In this document: piece by piece, positions 33,647 to 42,307 of the stretch
How the letters are laid out: each line of letters opens with the position of its first letter
Numbering within the stretch: position 1 is the first letter of the stretch
NCBI GenBank assembly: GCA_028291055.1
Contig: JAQGIP010000001.1
Coordinates: 1-64,000, forward strand
Source of the DNA: Caulobacter sp.
Lineage (GTDB): Bacteria > Pseudomonadota > Alphaproteobacteria > Caulobacterales > Caulobacteraceae
DNA length: 64,000 nucleotides
Direction of reading: 5' to 3'
Notes under the pieces: model-generated
Databases searched by the model: none
What the model saw: the letters and a program-made list of their open reading frames with translations, nothing else
What the model was told of the DNA's origin: nothing
Position numbers and translations under genes: made by a program

Positions 33647-35269
33647 ATGTCTCCCCAAGCGATGAACCTCTATGACGTGTCCGACCACGCCAGCCGCAAC
33701 ATCGGCAAGGTGCTGGAATTCCAGGCCCGGACCAACGGCGACGCCATCTGGCTGTGGGCCGGCGAGCGCAGGCTGAGCTTCGGCGACGCGGAGCGGGCGG
33801 TAAACCGCCTGGCGCATGGCCTCCAGGCCCTGGGGGTGCGCAAGGGCGACATGGTCACCATGCTCATGGAGCCCTCCATCGAGGCGGTGCTGGTGGCCTT
33901 CGCGGCCTCCAAGCTGGGCGGGGTCTTCACCCTGATCAACACCGACTACCGGGGCGACTTCCTGGAGCAGGCGATCGCCGACGCCGGCGCGCGGGTGCTG
34001 GTGGTGGACGACAGCCTGGCCGAACGACTGGCGGCGCTGGCGTCGATGGGCGCCACTCAGCATGTCTTCGTGCATGGAGACGCCGCGGCTCCATCCGGCG
34101 CGGCGCGTCCCTTGGCCAGCCTCTATACCGACAACGAAGACCCGCCCGTGGCCGACGGACCGGCCCATTGGCGCGACACGGCCCAGATCTGGTGGTCGTC
34201 GGGCACGACGGGCAAGTCCAAGGGCGTCATGTTCTGCCACAGCCACCTGCTGTTCCTGGCCGACATGTATGTGCGCAAGCGGTGCAGGCCGGGGGCCGTA
34301 CTCTATTCCTGTACGCCCATGTACCTGGGGGTGCCTTGGGTCAGCATCATCTACCCGGCCCTGGTGGCCGGGCTGGTGGCGGCCATCGATCCACGCTTCT
34401 CGGTGAGCAACTTCTGGAGCCGGGTGCGCCATTACGGGGCCACCAACATCCACACCTTGGGCGCCATGCACATGATGCTGTGGAAGCAGCCCGAGCGGCC
34501 GGACGACGCCGACAACAATGTCCGCTTCGCCTTCATGATCCCCACGCCCCACGAGCTGGTGGGTAGGTTCAAGGCTCGTTGGGGGATCGAGGACATGCCC
34601 CAGTCCTACGGCACCAGCGAGACCTACATCCTGCTGGAGGCCGCTGACAACGGCACGCCCTGGGAAGGCAGCGCCATCGGCGTGCCCCTGCCGCATGTGG
34701 AGGTGAAGCTGATCGATGATGACGAGCGTGAAGTGGGACCCGGCGAGGTGGGGGAAATCTGCGCCCGGCCGCGCCTGCCGGGGATCATGTTCTCGGGCTA
34801 TTACAACGAGCCCCAGCGCACGCTCGAGACCTTCAATGACCTCTGGTACCACACCGGCGACCTGGCCATCCGGGACGAGGACGGCGTGTTCCACTTCGCC
34901 GACCGCAAGAAGGACTACGTCCGCTACAAGGGCCGCAGCATCTCCAACTTCGAGGTCGAGGCGGTCATCTACCAGCACGAAGGGGTGGCCGATGTGGCGG
35001 CCTATGGCGTGCAATCCGAGGAGCTGGCCTCGGAGCAGGAGCTGGCCATCTGCGTGATCCCCAAGCCGGGGGTGGAGATCGACCCGGCCGAGCTGGCGGC
35101 CTTCATCAACGACCGGGCGCCCTACTATTTCGTGCCGCGCTTCATCGAGTTCGTGGCCGACCTGCCACGCAACGCCCATGGGCGTACGATCAAGAACGAG
35201 CTGCGCGACCGCGGCGCCTCCGCCGGCGCCTGGGATCGTGACCAGAGCGGCTTCCGGGCCAGGCGCTAG
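33647..35269 (+). CDS. AMP-forming acyl-CoA synthetase (CaiC-like)
   Basis: A 540-residue ANL ligase: WWSSGTTGKSKGVMFCHSH (P-loop) near residue 180, SYGTSETYILLEAADNG near 320 and HTGDLAIRDEDGVFHFADRK near 400. PRNAHGRTIKNELRDRG supplies the C-terminal catalytic Lys. The ATG at 33647 follows the thiolase stop by four bases. The overall look is closest to crotonobetaine/carnitine-CoA ligase-type enzymes. It activates a carboxylic acid of the pathway; four other CoA synthetases in the island imply several free-acid intermediates or several related substrates. Confidence 0.85.
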   Translation: MSPQAMNLYDVSDHASRNIGKVLEFQARTNGDAIWLWAGERRLSFGDAERAVNRLAHGLQALGVRKGDMVTMLMEPSIEAVLVAFAASKLGGVFTLINTDYRGDFLEQAIADAGARVLVVDDSLAERLAALASMGATQHVFVHGDAAAPSGAARPLASLYTDNEDPPVADGPAHWRDTAQIWWSSGTTGKSKGVMFCHSHLLFLADMYVRKRCRPGAVLYSCTPMYLGVPWVSIIYPALVAGLVAAIDPRFSVSNFWSRVRHYGATNIHTLGAMHMMLWKQPERPDDADNNVRFAFMIPTPHELVGRFKARWGIEDMPQSYGTSETYILLEAADNGTPWEGSAIGVPLPHVEVKLIDDDEREVGPGEVGEICARPRLPGIMFSGYYNEPQRTLETFNDLWYHTGDLAIRDEDGVFHFADRKKDYVRYKGRSISNFEVEAVIYQHEGVADVAAYGVQSEELASEQELAICVIPKPGVEIDPAELAAFINDRAPYYFVPRFIEFVADLPRNAHGRTIKNELRDRGASAGAWDRDQSGFRARR

Positions 35270-35271
35270 CC

Positions 35272-36267
35272 ATGGACCATGTCAACCTGGGCTGGAGCGG
35301 ATTGAAGGTCTCGCGCCTGTGCCTGGGCTGCATGAGCTATGGGGCAGGGCCCAACCCCGCCTATTCCCACGCGGGCTGGGTGCTGGATGAGACGGCGAGC
35401 CGGCCGTTCTACCGGGCGGCCATAGAGGCTGAGATCACCTTCTTCGACACGGCGGACGTCTATGGCGACGGGGCCAGCGAGGAGATTCTGGGCCGCGCCA
35501 TCCGCGAGTTCACCCACCGCGACGAGGCGGTGATCGCCACCAAGGTGCGCGGTGTCATGGGGCCTTCGCCCAATGACTCGGGCCTGTCGCGCAAGCACAT
35601 CATGGCTTCCATCGACGCCAGCCTGAGGCGGCTGGGGACCGACTATGTGGACCTCTACCAGATTCATCGCTGGGACTATGCGACCCCGATCGAGGAGACC
35701 ATGGCGGCGCTGCACGACGTGGTGAAGGCGGGCAAGGCCCGCTATATCGGCGCCTCCTCAATGTTCGCCTGGCAGTTCGCCAAGGCCCAGCATGTGGCGG
35801 AGCGCCATGGCTGGACGCGGTTCATCTCCATGCAGCCGCAATATAACCTCATCTACCGGGAGGAAGAGCGCGAGATGCTCCCTCTGTGCCGGGACCAGGG
35901 CGTCGGGGTGATCCCCTGGTCGCCCATGGCGCGGGGTTTCCTGGCCGGCAACCGCGCGCGGACCGGCGGGGGCGATACGGAGCGGGCGCGCACCGATCCG
36001 CTGGCCGCCAGGATCTACTACACTCCGGAGGATTTTGCGGTGGCCGACCGGGTGGCGGAGGTGGCGGCGGAACTGGGTGTCGCGTCCATGCAGGTGGCGC
36101 TGGCCTGGGTGCTGGCCAGGCCCGGCGTGGCGGCCCCCATCATAGGAGCCACCCGGATGGACCATCTCCAGGCGGCGATCGGCGCGCTGAAGGTTCGGCT
36201 GTCGGACGATCAGACCGCGCGGCTGGAAGCGCCGTACCGGCCGCACGCGGTTCTGGACAAGGAGTGA
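35272..36267 (+). CDS. Aldo/keto reductase
   Basis: A 331-residue (alpha/beta)8 oxidoreductase of the AKR superfamily. The catalytic tetrad is visible as FFDTADVYG (Asp, Tyr), VIATKV (Lys) and YQIHRWD (His). The NADPH-binding end has GVIPWSPMARGFLAGN and IIGATRMDHLQAAIG. It reduces an aldehyde or ketone with NADPH or runs in reverse. It starts two bases after the ligase stop and is the last gene of this rightward unit. The substrate is not evident; a ketone formed during side-chain removal is one option. Confidence 0.87.
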   Translation: MDHVNLGWSGLKVSRLCLGCMSYGAGPNPAYSHAGWVLDETASRPFYRAAIEAEITFFDTADVYGDGASEEILGRAIREFTHRDEAVIATKVRGVMGPSPNDSGLSRKHIMASIDASLRRLGTDYVDLYQIHRWDYATPIEETMAALHDVVKAGKARYIGASSMFAWQFAKAQHVAERHGWTRFISMQPQYNLIYREEEREMLPLCRDQGVGVIPWSPMARGFLAGNRARTGGGDTERARTDPLAARIYYTPEDFAVADRVAEVAAELGVASMQVALAWVLARPGVAAPIIGATRMDHLQAAIGALKVRLSDDQTARLEAPYRPHAVLDKE

Positions 36268-36286
36268 GGTTGACCCAGCGGCAACG

Positions 36287-36306
36287 TTATTGAGATAAAT
36301 CTATAA
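36287..36306. promoter_or_regulatory. Regulon palindrome, site 8
   Basis: TTATTGAGAT and AAATCTATAA match the consensus. It lies only 20 bp behind the aldo/keto reductase and 255 bp before site 9, with no gene between. The two copies could act together on the receptor gene by looping. Confidence 0.6.
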
Positions 36307-36519
36307 GGGTTTGGCGGGGCGATAGGTGCCTGTTGGGCCTTCGATAAGGCCAAGCTTCGATTCGAGCCGAAGCGTACGCCATAGCCGCCGGCCGCGACGC
36401 GGCCCACGGGGCTTCCACCCAGGCGATAGCGCCAAATCCAGCGCCTTTCGCCCCGGTAGAAGATTTGGCGGACGAGGGGCGAAAAGGGGGCCTACGCCGT
36501 GGGCGGCGGGAAATAGCGT

Positions 36520-36561
36520 TTGACTAAAGAGGCGCCGCTTATTAAACATGTACCTCTATTG
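36520..36561 (+). promoter_or_regulatory. Receptor promoter with overlapping palindrome, site 9
   Basis: A -35-like TTGACT (36520-36525), a 17-bp spacer and a -10-like TAAACA (36543-36548) precede the TonB receptor. The palindrome TTAAACATGT/ACCTCTATTG (36542-36561) covers the -10, which suits repression. Confidence 0.65.
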
Positions 36562-36646
36562 GCGAGGTCGCGCCAATGGAACAATCGCCGACGATCTAAA
36601 GGTTCGGCAAGGACAGCTCGGTCGAGCAATAGGGGAGGGCGTGCCT

Positions 36647-38998
36647 GTGAAGATCATTGGTTTATCCGTGGAATCGAAGAGCGTCTCGCTGAGTGCTCTC
36701 GCGCTGGCGGCCTTCACCTTCGCGCCTCAGGCGGCGAGGGCCGACGAGGCGCCCGCCGCCGGGCCGGCCCAGGTTGAGGAGGTCGTCGTCCAGGCCCGTC
36801 GCACCAGCGAAAAGCTGCAAGACATTCCAATCGCGGTGACGGCGATCACTCAGCAGCAGCTGACCCGGTCCGGCATCCTGACCAGCCAGGATCTGCCCCT
36901 GCTGACGCCAGGCCTGCAGACCGCGGCGTCGCCGTTCGATTCCACCAACATCCAGTTCAAGATCCGTGGACAATCCACGGCCAGCGGCGCGCTGGAGTCG
37001 TCGGTCGGCGTCTATGTGGACGGCGTCTATCGCCAGCGGACCTTCGGCCTGGGCGGCGCCTTGTTCGACCTGGACCATGTGGAGGTTCTCAAGGGTCCGC
37101 AGGGCACCCTCTACGGCAAGAATACCTCGGGCGGCGCGGTCAGCATCTATACGAAGAAGCCGGTGCTGGACGAGACCAGCGGCTATTTCGACATCCTGGC
37201 GGGCGCCTATTCGCCCCATAACGCCACGGCGGCGCGGGTCAGTGGCGCGGTCAATGTTCCCCTGGTCGACGGCAAGCTGGCGGCGCGCCTGTCCGCTGCC
37301 TACGACTATAGCGCCGGCTACGGACGCGACGCCCTCGGCCGCACGCTGATGGACAAGCACAACCCCTTCGTCCGGGGCCAGCTGCTGTATCAACCCTCAT
37401 CGGACCTCAGCGTCCTGCTGGCCGGCGACTATGGCCAGTTCAAGAGCAACGGCCTGATCAACAAGATTGTGGAAGCCACGCCCGGTCTGGCGTCCACGGC
37501 GGCCAACCTGGAGCTCGGCAACGGGCCCGTGCCCGGCGGCGCGGGCCTGGCGCTACTGCAGCGCGATCTGGGGATTTCCGACTACTATACGGACTCGGCC
37601 TATCGGCCGTCCTATGACGAGCTGACCACCGGTGGGGTCAGCCTCACCCTCAACAAGGACTTGGGAGCCAGCTACCTGCGTTCCATAACCGCCTACCGCT
37701 ATCTGAAGCGCAAGGCCGGTAACGACCTGGACGGCACGCCCTTCCCCCTGCTGGAGACTTCCACGGCCGAGAAGGACAGTTTCTTCAGCCAGGAACTGAA
37801 CTTCGGCGGCAAGGCCTTTGACGACAAGCTGGATTACCTCGTGGGCGGCTTCTACAGCTGGTTCCAAGATGACGGTGGGGCGCCTCCGGGCAACGCCATC
37901 CTGCAGATTTTTGGCTTTAGCCCGGTCCACGGACGTCCGCGGACCGTCTACCGCCACCTAGCCACGACCGATAGCTACGGCGTCTTCGCCCACGCGGTCT
38001 ACAATTTCACCGATCAGTTCAACATCACGGCCGGGCTTCGCTATTCCCAGGATAAGCGCGAGTATATCAACCGCGACTACACCCTGTTCACGGACGGCTT
38101 CAAGACCTGCAACTTCGCCGCTTTCGGCGCAGTGCTGGCCAATGATTGCGCCATCGATTTCGCCACCGCCACCAAGCCCGGCTTCACCGCCCAGGGCCCG
38201 GTCAATGACGATGCGGTGTCGTATGAGTTCGCGCTGACCTATCTGCCGACCCCGGACCTGACCCTCTATGCGACCACCCGGCGCGGCTTCCGCAGCGGCG
38301 ACTGGAATCCGTCCGGCACCACGCCGAACCGGTTCGCGCCGGAGAGCGCCACCGACTACGAACTGGGCGTCAAATGGCGTCTGTTCGAGCGGAAGCTGAT
38401 GGTCAACGTCGCGGCCTACTACACCGACTACAAGGACATCCAGAAGACCCAGGTGACGGGCCCCGGGGTGACCGAAATCAAGAACGCGGCGGGGGCGAAG
38501 GTGAAGGGCGCGGAGTTCGAAATCCGCTACCAGCCCGACCGGAATGTCTCATTGGGCCTGAACTACACCTACACAGACGCGGCCTACAAGAAGTTCGAGG
38601 ACACCTTCCCGGTGGTCACCGACTATTCGGCGGAACCGTTCGACCTTTCAAAGGACGTCGTCACCCTCGACGGGTCCTGGACGATTCCGCTGGCCTCGGG
38701 CGACGCAATCCATCTCAACGCCAACTACGCCTGGTACAGCCGCCGCTACTTCACCTCGGTGTCGCACCTGAAGACCATCACCAGCGATCCGTCCCTGGTG
38801 CAGCCGGCCTACGGCACCCTGAACCTGCGGTTCAGCTACGACATCCATGCCTGGGACGCCGAGGTGGCCTTCGTGGGCCGCAACGTCACCGACGAGGCCT
38901 ATTGGGTGAGTGGTACGCAGCTGCGCTCGGTGGGACTGGTCTTCCTGACACCCGGCGAGCCCCGCTTCCTGGGCGTGCAGTTCGTCAAACACTTCTGA
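36647..38998 (+). CDS. TonB-dependent outer-membrane receptor
   Basis: A 783-residue receptor. Residues 1-33 form a signal peptide ending ...AARADEA. A TonB-box-like EEVVVQARR follows, then the plug domain (about 45-160: IPIAVTAITQQQL, VEVLKGPQGTLYGKNTSGGA) and a 22-strand barrel ending in the aromatic terminus QFVKHF. The GTG at 36647 has AGGGGAGG eight bases upstream; the frame is open further upstream but without signal-peptide features. It imports a substrate through the outer membrane using TonB energy. With an operator on its promoter it is the uptake component of the island. The barrel is close to the FyuA/Fiu-like receptors that in sphingomonads import organic nutrients rather than iron. 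Confidence 0.88.
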   Translation: MKIIGLSVESKSVSLSALALAAFTFAPQAARADEAPAAGPAQVEEVVVQARRTSEKLQDIPIAVTAITQQQLTRSGILTSQDLPLLTPGLQTAASPFDSTNIQFKIRGQSTASGALESSVGVYVDGVYRQRTFGLGGALFDLDHVEVLKGPQGTLYGKNTSGGAVSIYTKKPVLDETSGYFDILAGAYSPHNATAARVSGAVNVPLVDGKLAARLSAAYDYSAGYGRDALGRTLMDKHNPFVRGQLLYQPSSDLSVLLAGDYGQFKSNGLINKIVEATPGLASTAANLELGNGPVPGGAGLALLQRDLGISDYYTDSAYRPSYDELTTGGVSLTLNKDLGASYLRSITAYRYLKRKAGNDLDGTPFPLLETSTAEKDSFFSQELNFGGKAFDDKLDYLVGGFYSWFQDDGGAPPGNAILQIFGFSPVHGRPRTVYRHLATTDSYGVFAHAVYNFTDQFNITAGLRYSQDKREYINRDYTLFTDGFKTCNFAAFGAVLANDCAIDFATATKPGFTAQGPVNDDAVSYEFALTYLPTPDLTLYATTRRGFRSGDWNPSGTTPNRFAPESATDYELGVKWRLFERKLMVNVAAYYTDYKDIQKTQVTGPGVTEIKNAAGAKVKGAEFEIRYQPDRNVSLGLNYTYTDAAYKKFEDTFPVVTDYSAEPFDLSKDVVTLDGSWTIPLASGDAIHLNANYAWYSRRYFTSVSHLKTITSDPSLVQPAYGTLNLRFSYDIHAWDAEVAFVGRNVTDEAYWVSGTQLRSVGLVFLTPGEPRFLGVQFVKHF

Positions 38999-39044
38999 TC
39001 ACCGGTCTGGCCGGGGTCCTCTCGGTCGGGCGGGTAACGATCAG

Positions 39045-39085
39045 CCGGCCCGGAATGCGCAAGCATCCGGGCCGGTTTCCGTTTT
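39045..39085. terminator. Bidirectional rho-independent terminator with GCAA tetraloop
   Basis: CCGGCCCGGAATGC and GCATCCGGGCCGG pair in 13 bp with one bulged A around a GCAA loop, followed by TTTCCGTTTT. It lies between the receptor and the converging fused dehydrogenase and can serve both. Confidence 0.8.
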
Positions 39086-39094
39086 GGAGGCCGT

Positions 39095-41224
39095 CTAGCG
39101 CGGCAGGCCCAGGCCCTTCTGGGCGATGATGGTGCGTTGGATTTCGTTGGTTCCGCCGCCGATCACATACATCAGTGACTTGCGCAGCATCTGTTCCAAC
39201 TGACCGCTCAGGGCCGCGCCGGGGCTGCCGGCCGAGAGCAGGGCCTCGCCGCCGATAATGTCGAGGGCGCTCTCACAGAGGCGCTCCATCAGCTCGCCGG
39301 TGAAGACCTTGGTGACCGCGCCCTCGATGACCGGGGAGCGGCCCGCCTCAAGCACCCTGACGGCCTCCAAGGCCAGCATCCGCGAGGCCTCGATGTCGGC
39401 GGCGAGTTGGCCCAGCTTCTCACGGGCCGCGGGGTCTCCAGGCGCATCCGACGTCTTCATCCAATCGATCACCCGCTCAAGGACCAGCTGGAGGCGGGCC
39501 ACCACAGCGCCGAGCTGGACGCGTTCGGTGGCGAGCGCCGCTCCCAGCAAGGGCCAGCCCCGGTTCTCCTCGCCGATCAGCAGATCCGCGGGTACGCGCA
39601 CGTCGTCATAGAAGACCGAGCAGAAGGTCCCGCCGTGCAGGGCGCGGCTGGGGCGGATGGTAATGCCCGGCGAGGTGAGGGGGACCATCAGCAGGCTGAT
39701 CCCCTCATTGCCCCGGGCCGCCAATGGATCGGTGCGGGCGGCCAGCAGCACATAGTCGGCAAGCTCGCCGCCCGACGTCCAGACCTTCTGGCCATTGACC
39801 ACATAGTCGTCGCCGTCGCGCACGGCGCGGGTGCGCAGCGCGCCCAGGTCGGAGCCGGCCTCCGGCTCGCTGTAGCCCAGGCAGAAGCTCAACTCGCCCC
39901 GGGCGATCGGCGGCAGGAACCGTGCCTTCTGGGCTTCGGTTCCGTGGGCGATCAAGGTAGGCGCGACGATCCAGCCACTGGTGATATGGGCGCTGACCGG
40001 CGCCTCGGCGGCCTCCAGGGCGCCGATCATGGCGAACTGCTCTATTGGCGCGCGGGCCTGGCCCCCCAGGGCCTCGGGCCAGGCCGCCGCCACCCAGCCC
40101 TGGCGGCCCAGGGCTTGTGAGAAGGCAGCGTTCCAGTCCAGTTCAGCGCGCTGCTGGCCGGCGCTCGGCGCCGGCGGCCGGTTGTCGACCATCCACGCGC
40201 CGACCTCGGCGGCGAAGGTGTCGGCGGCGTCGCCAAGGCTCTGCTGCGGGAAGCCGTGCTCGAACAGGCGGTCGGCGACCTCGCGGTGGGCGCGGCGGGT
40301 CCCGCCCAGGCGGATCAGGTCCACATGGATGCGGCGGAAGTGGCGGGGCGCCTCATGTTCCTCGGCGTAGCCGATCGCGCCGAGGACATGCTGGGCCTCC
40401 AGAGCCACCGGCCGCAGGCGCGCACCGGCGAAGGCGATGGCGGCGTTGGCGGCGAAGCGCCAGGGACGGCCCTGGTCGAACTTGGCTGCGGCGTTCTCGA
40501 TACCTAGTCGGGTGGCCTCCAGCATGATGCGGCAGTCGGCCAGCTTGTGCTGAACCGCCTGGAAGGCGCCGATGGGCTTGCCGAACTGGATGCGGATCTT
40601 GGCGTGGTCGATGGCCAGCTGAGCCACCCGCTCGGCCGAGCCCCAGGCCCGGGCGGCCAGGCCCAGGCGATAGATCATCTCCAGATCCTCCGCTCCGTGG
40701 GCGCCCCCGGTCAGCCAGTTGATGGGGACCGTGTCGAAGACGGCGGTCGCCAGGGCAGGCTCGGCCATCCCAGGCGTCGGAATGAGGCGGATGCCGGGTG
40801 CGTTTGCGGTCACAAGCCCCAGACAGCCGGTGGCCGGCGAGAGGATCAGCAGCCGCGTGGCGCCGGCGGTGTCCTCGATGAGAGGGATGCTTCCCGATAG
40901 GCCGACGCCGTCGAAGGCCCCCACGACCAGGGCCGTTACCGCCCCGTCTTCATGTGTCCCGACGACGGCGTTGGCGAGGATGGCCGGCAGCAGAGGGGCT
41001 GGGCAGGCGGCGCGGCCCATCTCGGCCATGGCGTCCACCACAAGCCGCAGGCCCCCGGCGTCGGGATCGAGGCCCAGGCCATGCCAGCCCGCGTCGGTGA
41101 TCAACCGCCAGACAGCCGCCACGGCCTCGAGGTCGCCGGCGCTGGAGGCCGACCAATGCCGCTCCAGCAGCCGCCGCAGACTGGCGGTGGACGCGGCGTC
41201 GTCATACTGCGGTGTTGCGGCCAT
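39095..41224 (-). CDS. Fused beta-alpha acyl-CoA dehydrogenase (FadE34/ChsE3-like)
   Basis: A 709-residue natural fusion of two acyl-CoA dehydrogenase chains. The first half (about 1-345) is beta-like: IRIQFGKPIGAFQAVQHKL and AIGYAEEHEAPRHFRR are present, and the Glu base is missing. The second half (about 355-709) is alpha-like: YSEPEAGSDLGALRTRA, NGQKVWTSGG, the helix-G Glu in LATERVQLGAV, and VIGGGTNEIQRTIIAQKGLG at the end. The size and order recall mycobacterial FadE34 (ChsE3), which desaturates a steroid side-chain CoA. ATG at 41224 has AGGAGAT upstream. Divergent from the hot-dog genes at 41361, with an operator between. Confidence 0.88.
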   Translation of the reverse strand: MAATPQYDDAASTASLRRLLERHWSASSAGDLEAVAAVWRLITDAGWHGLGLDPDAGGLRLVVDAMAEMGRAACPAPLLPAILANAVVGTHEDGAVTALVVGAFDGVGLSGSIPLIEDTAGATRLLILSPATGCLGLVTANAPGIRLIPTPGMAEPALATAVFDTVPINWLTGGAHGAEDLEMIYRLGLAARAWGSAERVAQLAIDHAKIRIQFGKPIGAFQAVQHKLADCRIMLEATRLGIENAAAKFDQGRPWRFAANAAIAFAGARLRPVALEAQHVLGAIGYAEEHEAPRHFRRIHVDLIRLGGTRRAHREVADRLFEHGFPQQSLGDAADTFAAEVGAWMVDNRPPAPSAGQQRAELDWNAAFSQALGRQGWVAAAWPEALGGQARAPIEQFAMIGALEAAEAPVSAHITSGWIVAPTLIAHGTEAQKARFLPPIARGELSFCLGYSEPEAGSDLGALRTRAVRDGDDYVVNGQKVWTSGGELADYVLLAARTDPLAARGNEGISLLMVPLTSPGITIRPSRALHGGTFCSVFYDDVRVPADLLIGEENRGWPLLGAALATERVQLGAVVARLQLVLERVIDWMKTSDAPGDPAAREKLGQLAADIEASRMLALEAVRVLEAGRSPVIEGAVTKVFTGELMERLCESALDIIGGEALLSAGSPGAALSGQLEQMLRKSLMYVIGGGTNEIQRTIIAQKGLGLPR

Positions 41225-41273
41225 GAGTTCACATCTCCTGTAGAGGAATGGCCGCCATGGCCCGTCCGCAGCG

Positions 41274-41315
41274 TTGACAGTCATCGATAATCCGCAAATA
41301 GAGTAATCTCAATAG
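41274..41315 (+). promoter_or_regulatory. Promoter with overlapping palindrome, site 10
   Basis: A perfect -35 TTGACA (41274-41279) and a -10-like AATAGA 17 bp later point to the rightward hot-dog operon. The palindrome AAATAGAGTA/ATCTCAATAG (41296-41315) covers the -10. It lies 72 bp before the divergent fused dehydrogenase and could control both. Confidence 0.68.
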
Positions 41316-41360
41316 GTGATACAGGCGACCGGCAAAGGGCGCCGGCGAAGACGAGGTGAC

Positions 41361-41891
41361 ATGGAGTCTGACAGCAGCTCAGGCCTGAGCCTGCGCCTCG
41401 GAACCCTGGAGGAGGGGCGGGCGCTGATCGGCGTCGTGGGGCCCACGCGGCCGGCCGCCATGGCCGTCAACGCGCCCTTCATCCGCTACTTTTGCGGTGT
41501 CGTTGAGGACGCCAACCCGGGTTACTGGTCAGATGATTTCGCGAACGCCCAATGGGGCGGGGTGATCTCGCCGCCCGCCATGCTGCACAGCTGGGCCATC
41601 CCGCTACCGTGGGAGCCCGCCGGCGGCCAGCCGGTGACGTCGATCTCGATGCAGGCCCCCCTGCCCGGAGACAAGCCGATCAATGTGTCGTCGGACGCGG
41701 AATTCTTCGAGCCGATCCGGGTGGGGGATCTGCTGAACTACACCGAGACCCTGCTGTCGATTTCCGAGGAAAAGGTCACCCGGATCGGGGCCGGGCATTT
41801 CGTGGAGACGGCCCTGGAGGTTCGCCGCCAGGACGGTGCGCTGGTGGCGCGGGTGACCAACGTCCTCTTCCGCTACCGGAGCCCGGCATGA
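41361..41891 (+). CDS. MaoC-like hot-dog protein, large partner
   Basis: A 176-residue hot-dog-fold protein. FIRYFCGVVEDANPGYWSDD near residue 45 and FEPIRVGDLLNYTETLLSI near 120 are typical MaoC-like elements; GAGHFVETALEVRRQDG follows. The D-x4-H pair of hydratase 2 is not clear here, so it may need the second small hot-dog protein whose start overlaps its stop by four bases. GAGGTGAC precedes the ATG. A heterodimeric hydratase of the ChsH1/ChsH2 kind is the closest known arrangement, and it would hydrate the product of the divergent fused dehydrogenase. Confidence 0.8.
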   Translation: MESDSSSGLSLRLGTLEEGRALIGVVGPTRPAAMAVNAPFIRYFCGVVEDANPGYWSDDFANAQWGGVISPPAMLHSWAIPLPWEPAGGQPVTSISMQAPLPGDKPINVSSDAEFFEPIRVGDLLNYTETLLSISEEKVTRIGAGHFVETALEVRRQDGALVARVTNVLFRYRSPA

Positions 41892-42307
41892 CGGGGGAGG
41901 GGATCAGCCTCGGCGATTCGCTGGGCGAGATCGTCATTGCGGTGACCTATGCGCGGGTGATCCGCAACGTGGCCGCCGGACGCGACTTCATGCGCGGCCA
42001 CCATGAGCCCGCTTTCGCGCGGGAGCAGGGGATTGCCACCATCTATGTGAATACCTTTTTCCATCAGGCCCTGATCGACAGGCTGATGACCGACTGGGGC
42101 GGGCGCCGGGCCTTCATCGCGCGGCGCAAGATCATGATGCGGCTGCCGATCTGCGCGGGAGACACCGCCACCGCGAGCGGCCGGGTGGTGGGACTGCGCA
42201 CCCATGCCGATGGCCACCGGCTCGTCGATCTGGAGATGGCGATCCGCAATGCGGCGGGCGTCTGCTGCGAGGCGTTGGGCACGCTGGCGATGCCGGGGGA
42301 GCCGTGA
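41888..42307 (+). CDS. MaoC-like hot-dog protein, small partner
   Basis: A 139-residue hot-dog-fold protein. AAGRDFMRGHHEPAFAREQG near residue 30 corresponds to the hydratase segment with D and H, followed by IYVNTFFHQALIDRLMTDWG and ending with LEMAIRNAAGVCCEALGTLA. Coupled by ATGA to the larger hot-dog gene and by GTGA to the acyl-CoA ligase, it is most likely one half of a two-subunit enoyl-CoA hydratase. Confidence 0.78.
   Translation: MTGEGISLGDSLGEIVIAVTYARVIRNVAAGRDFMRGHHEPAFAREQGIATIYVNTFFHQALIDRLMTDWGGRRAFIARRKIMMRLPICAGDTATASGRVVGLRTHADGHRLVDLEMAIRNAAGVCCEALGTLAMPGEP

Noticed and set aside
33575-35179. A 534-codon minus-strand frame opposite the acyl-CoA ligase
   Set aside because: Same reason: it mirrors the third-position GC bias of the real ligase gene and has no recognisable domain.
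36301-36435. A minus-strand piece reading RTLRLESKLGLIEGPTGTYRP between the two operators
   Set aside because: It looks weakly protein-like and could be a gene vestige, but I cannot match it to a family and it has no start signal.
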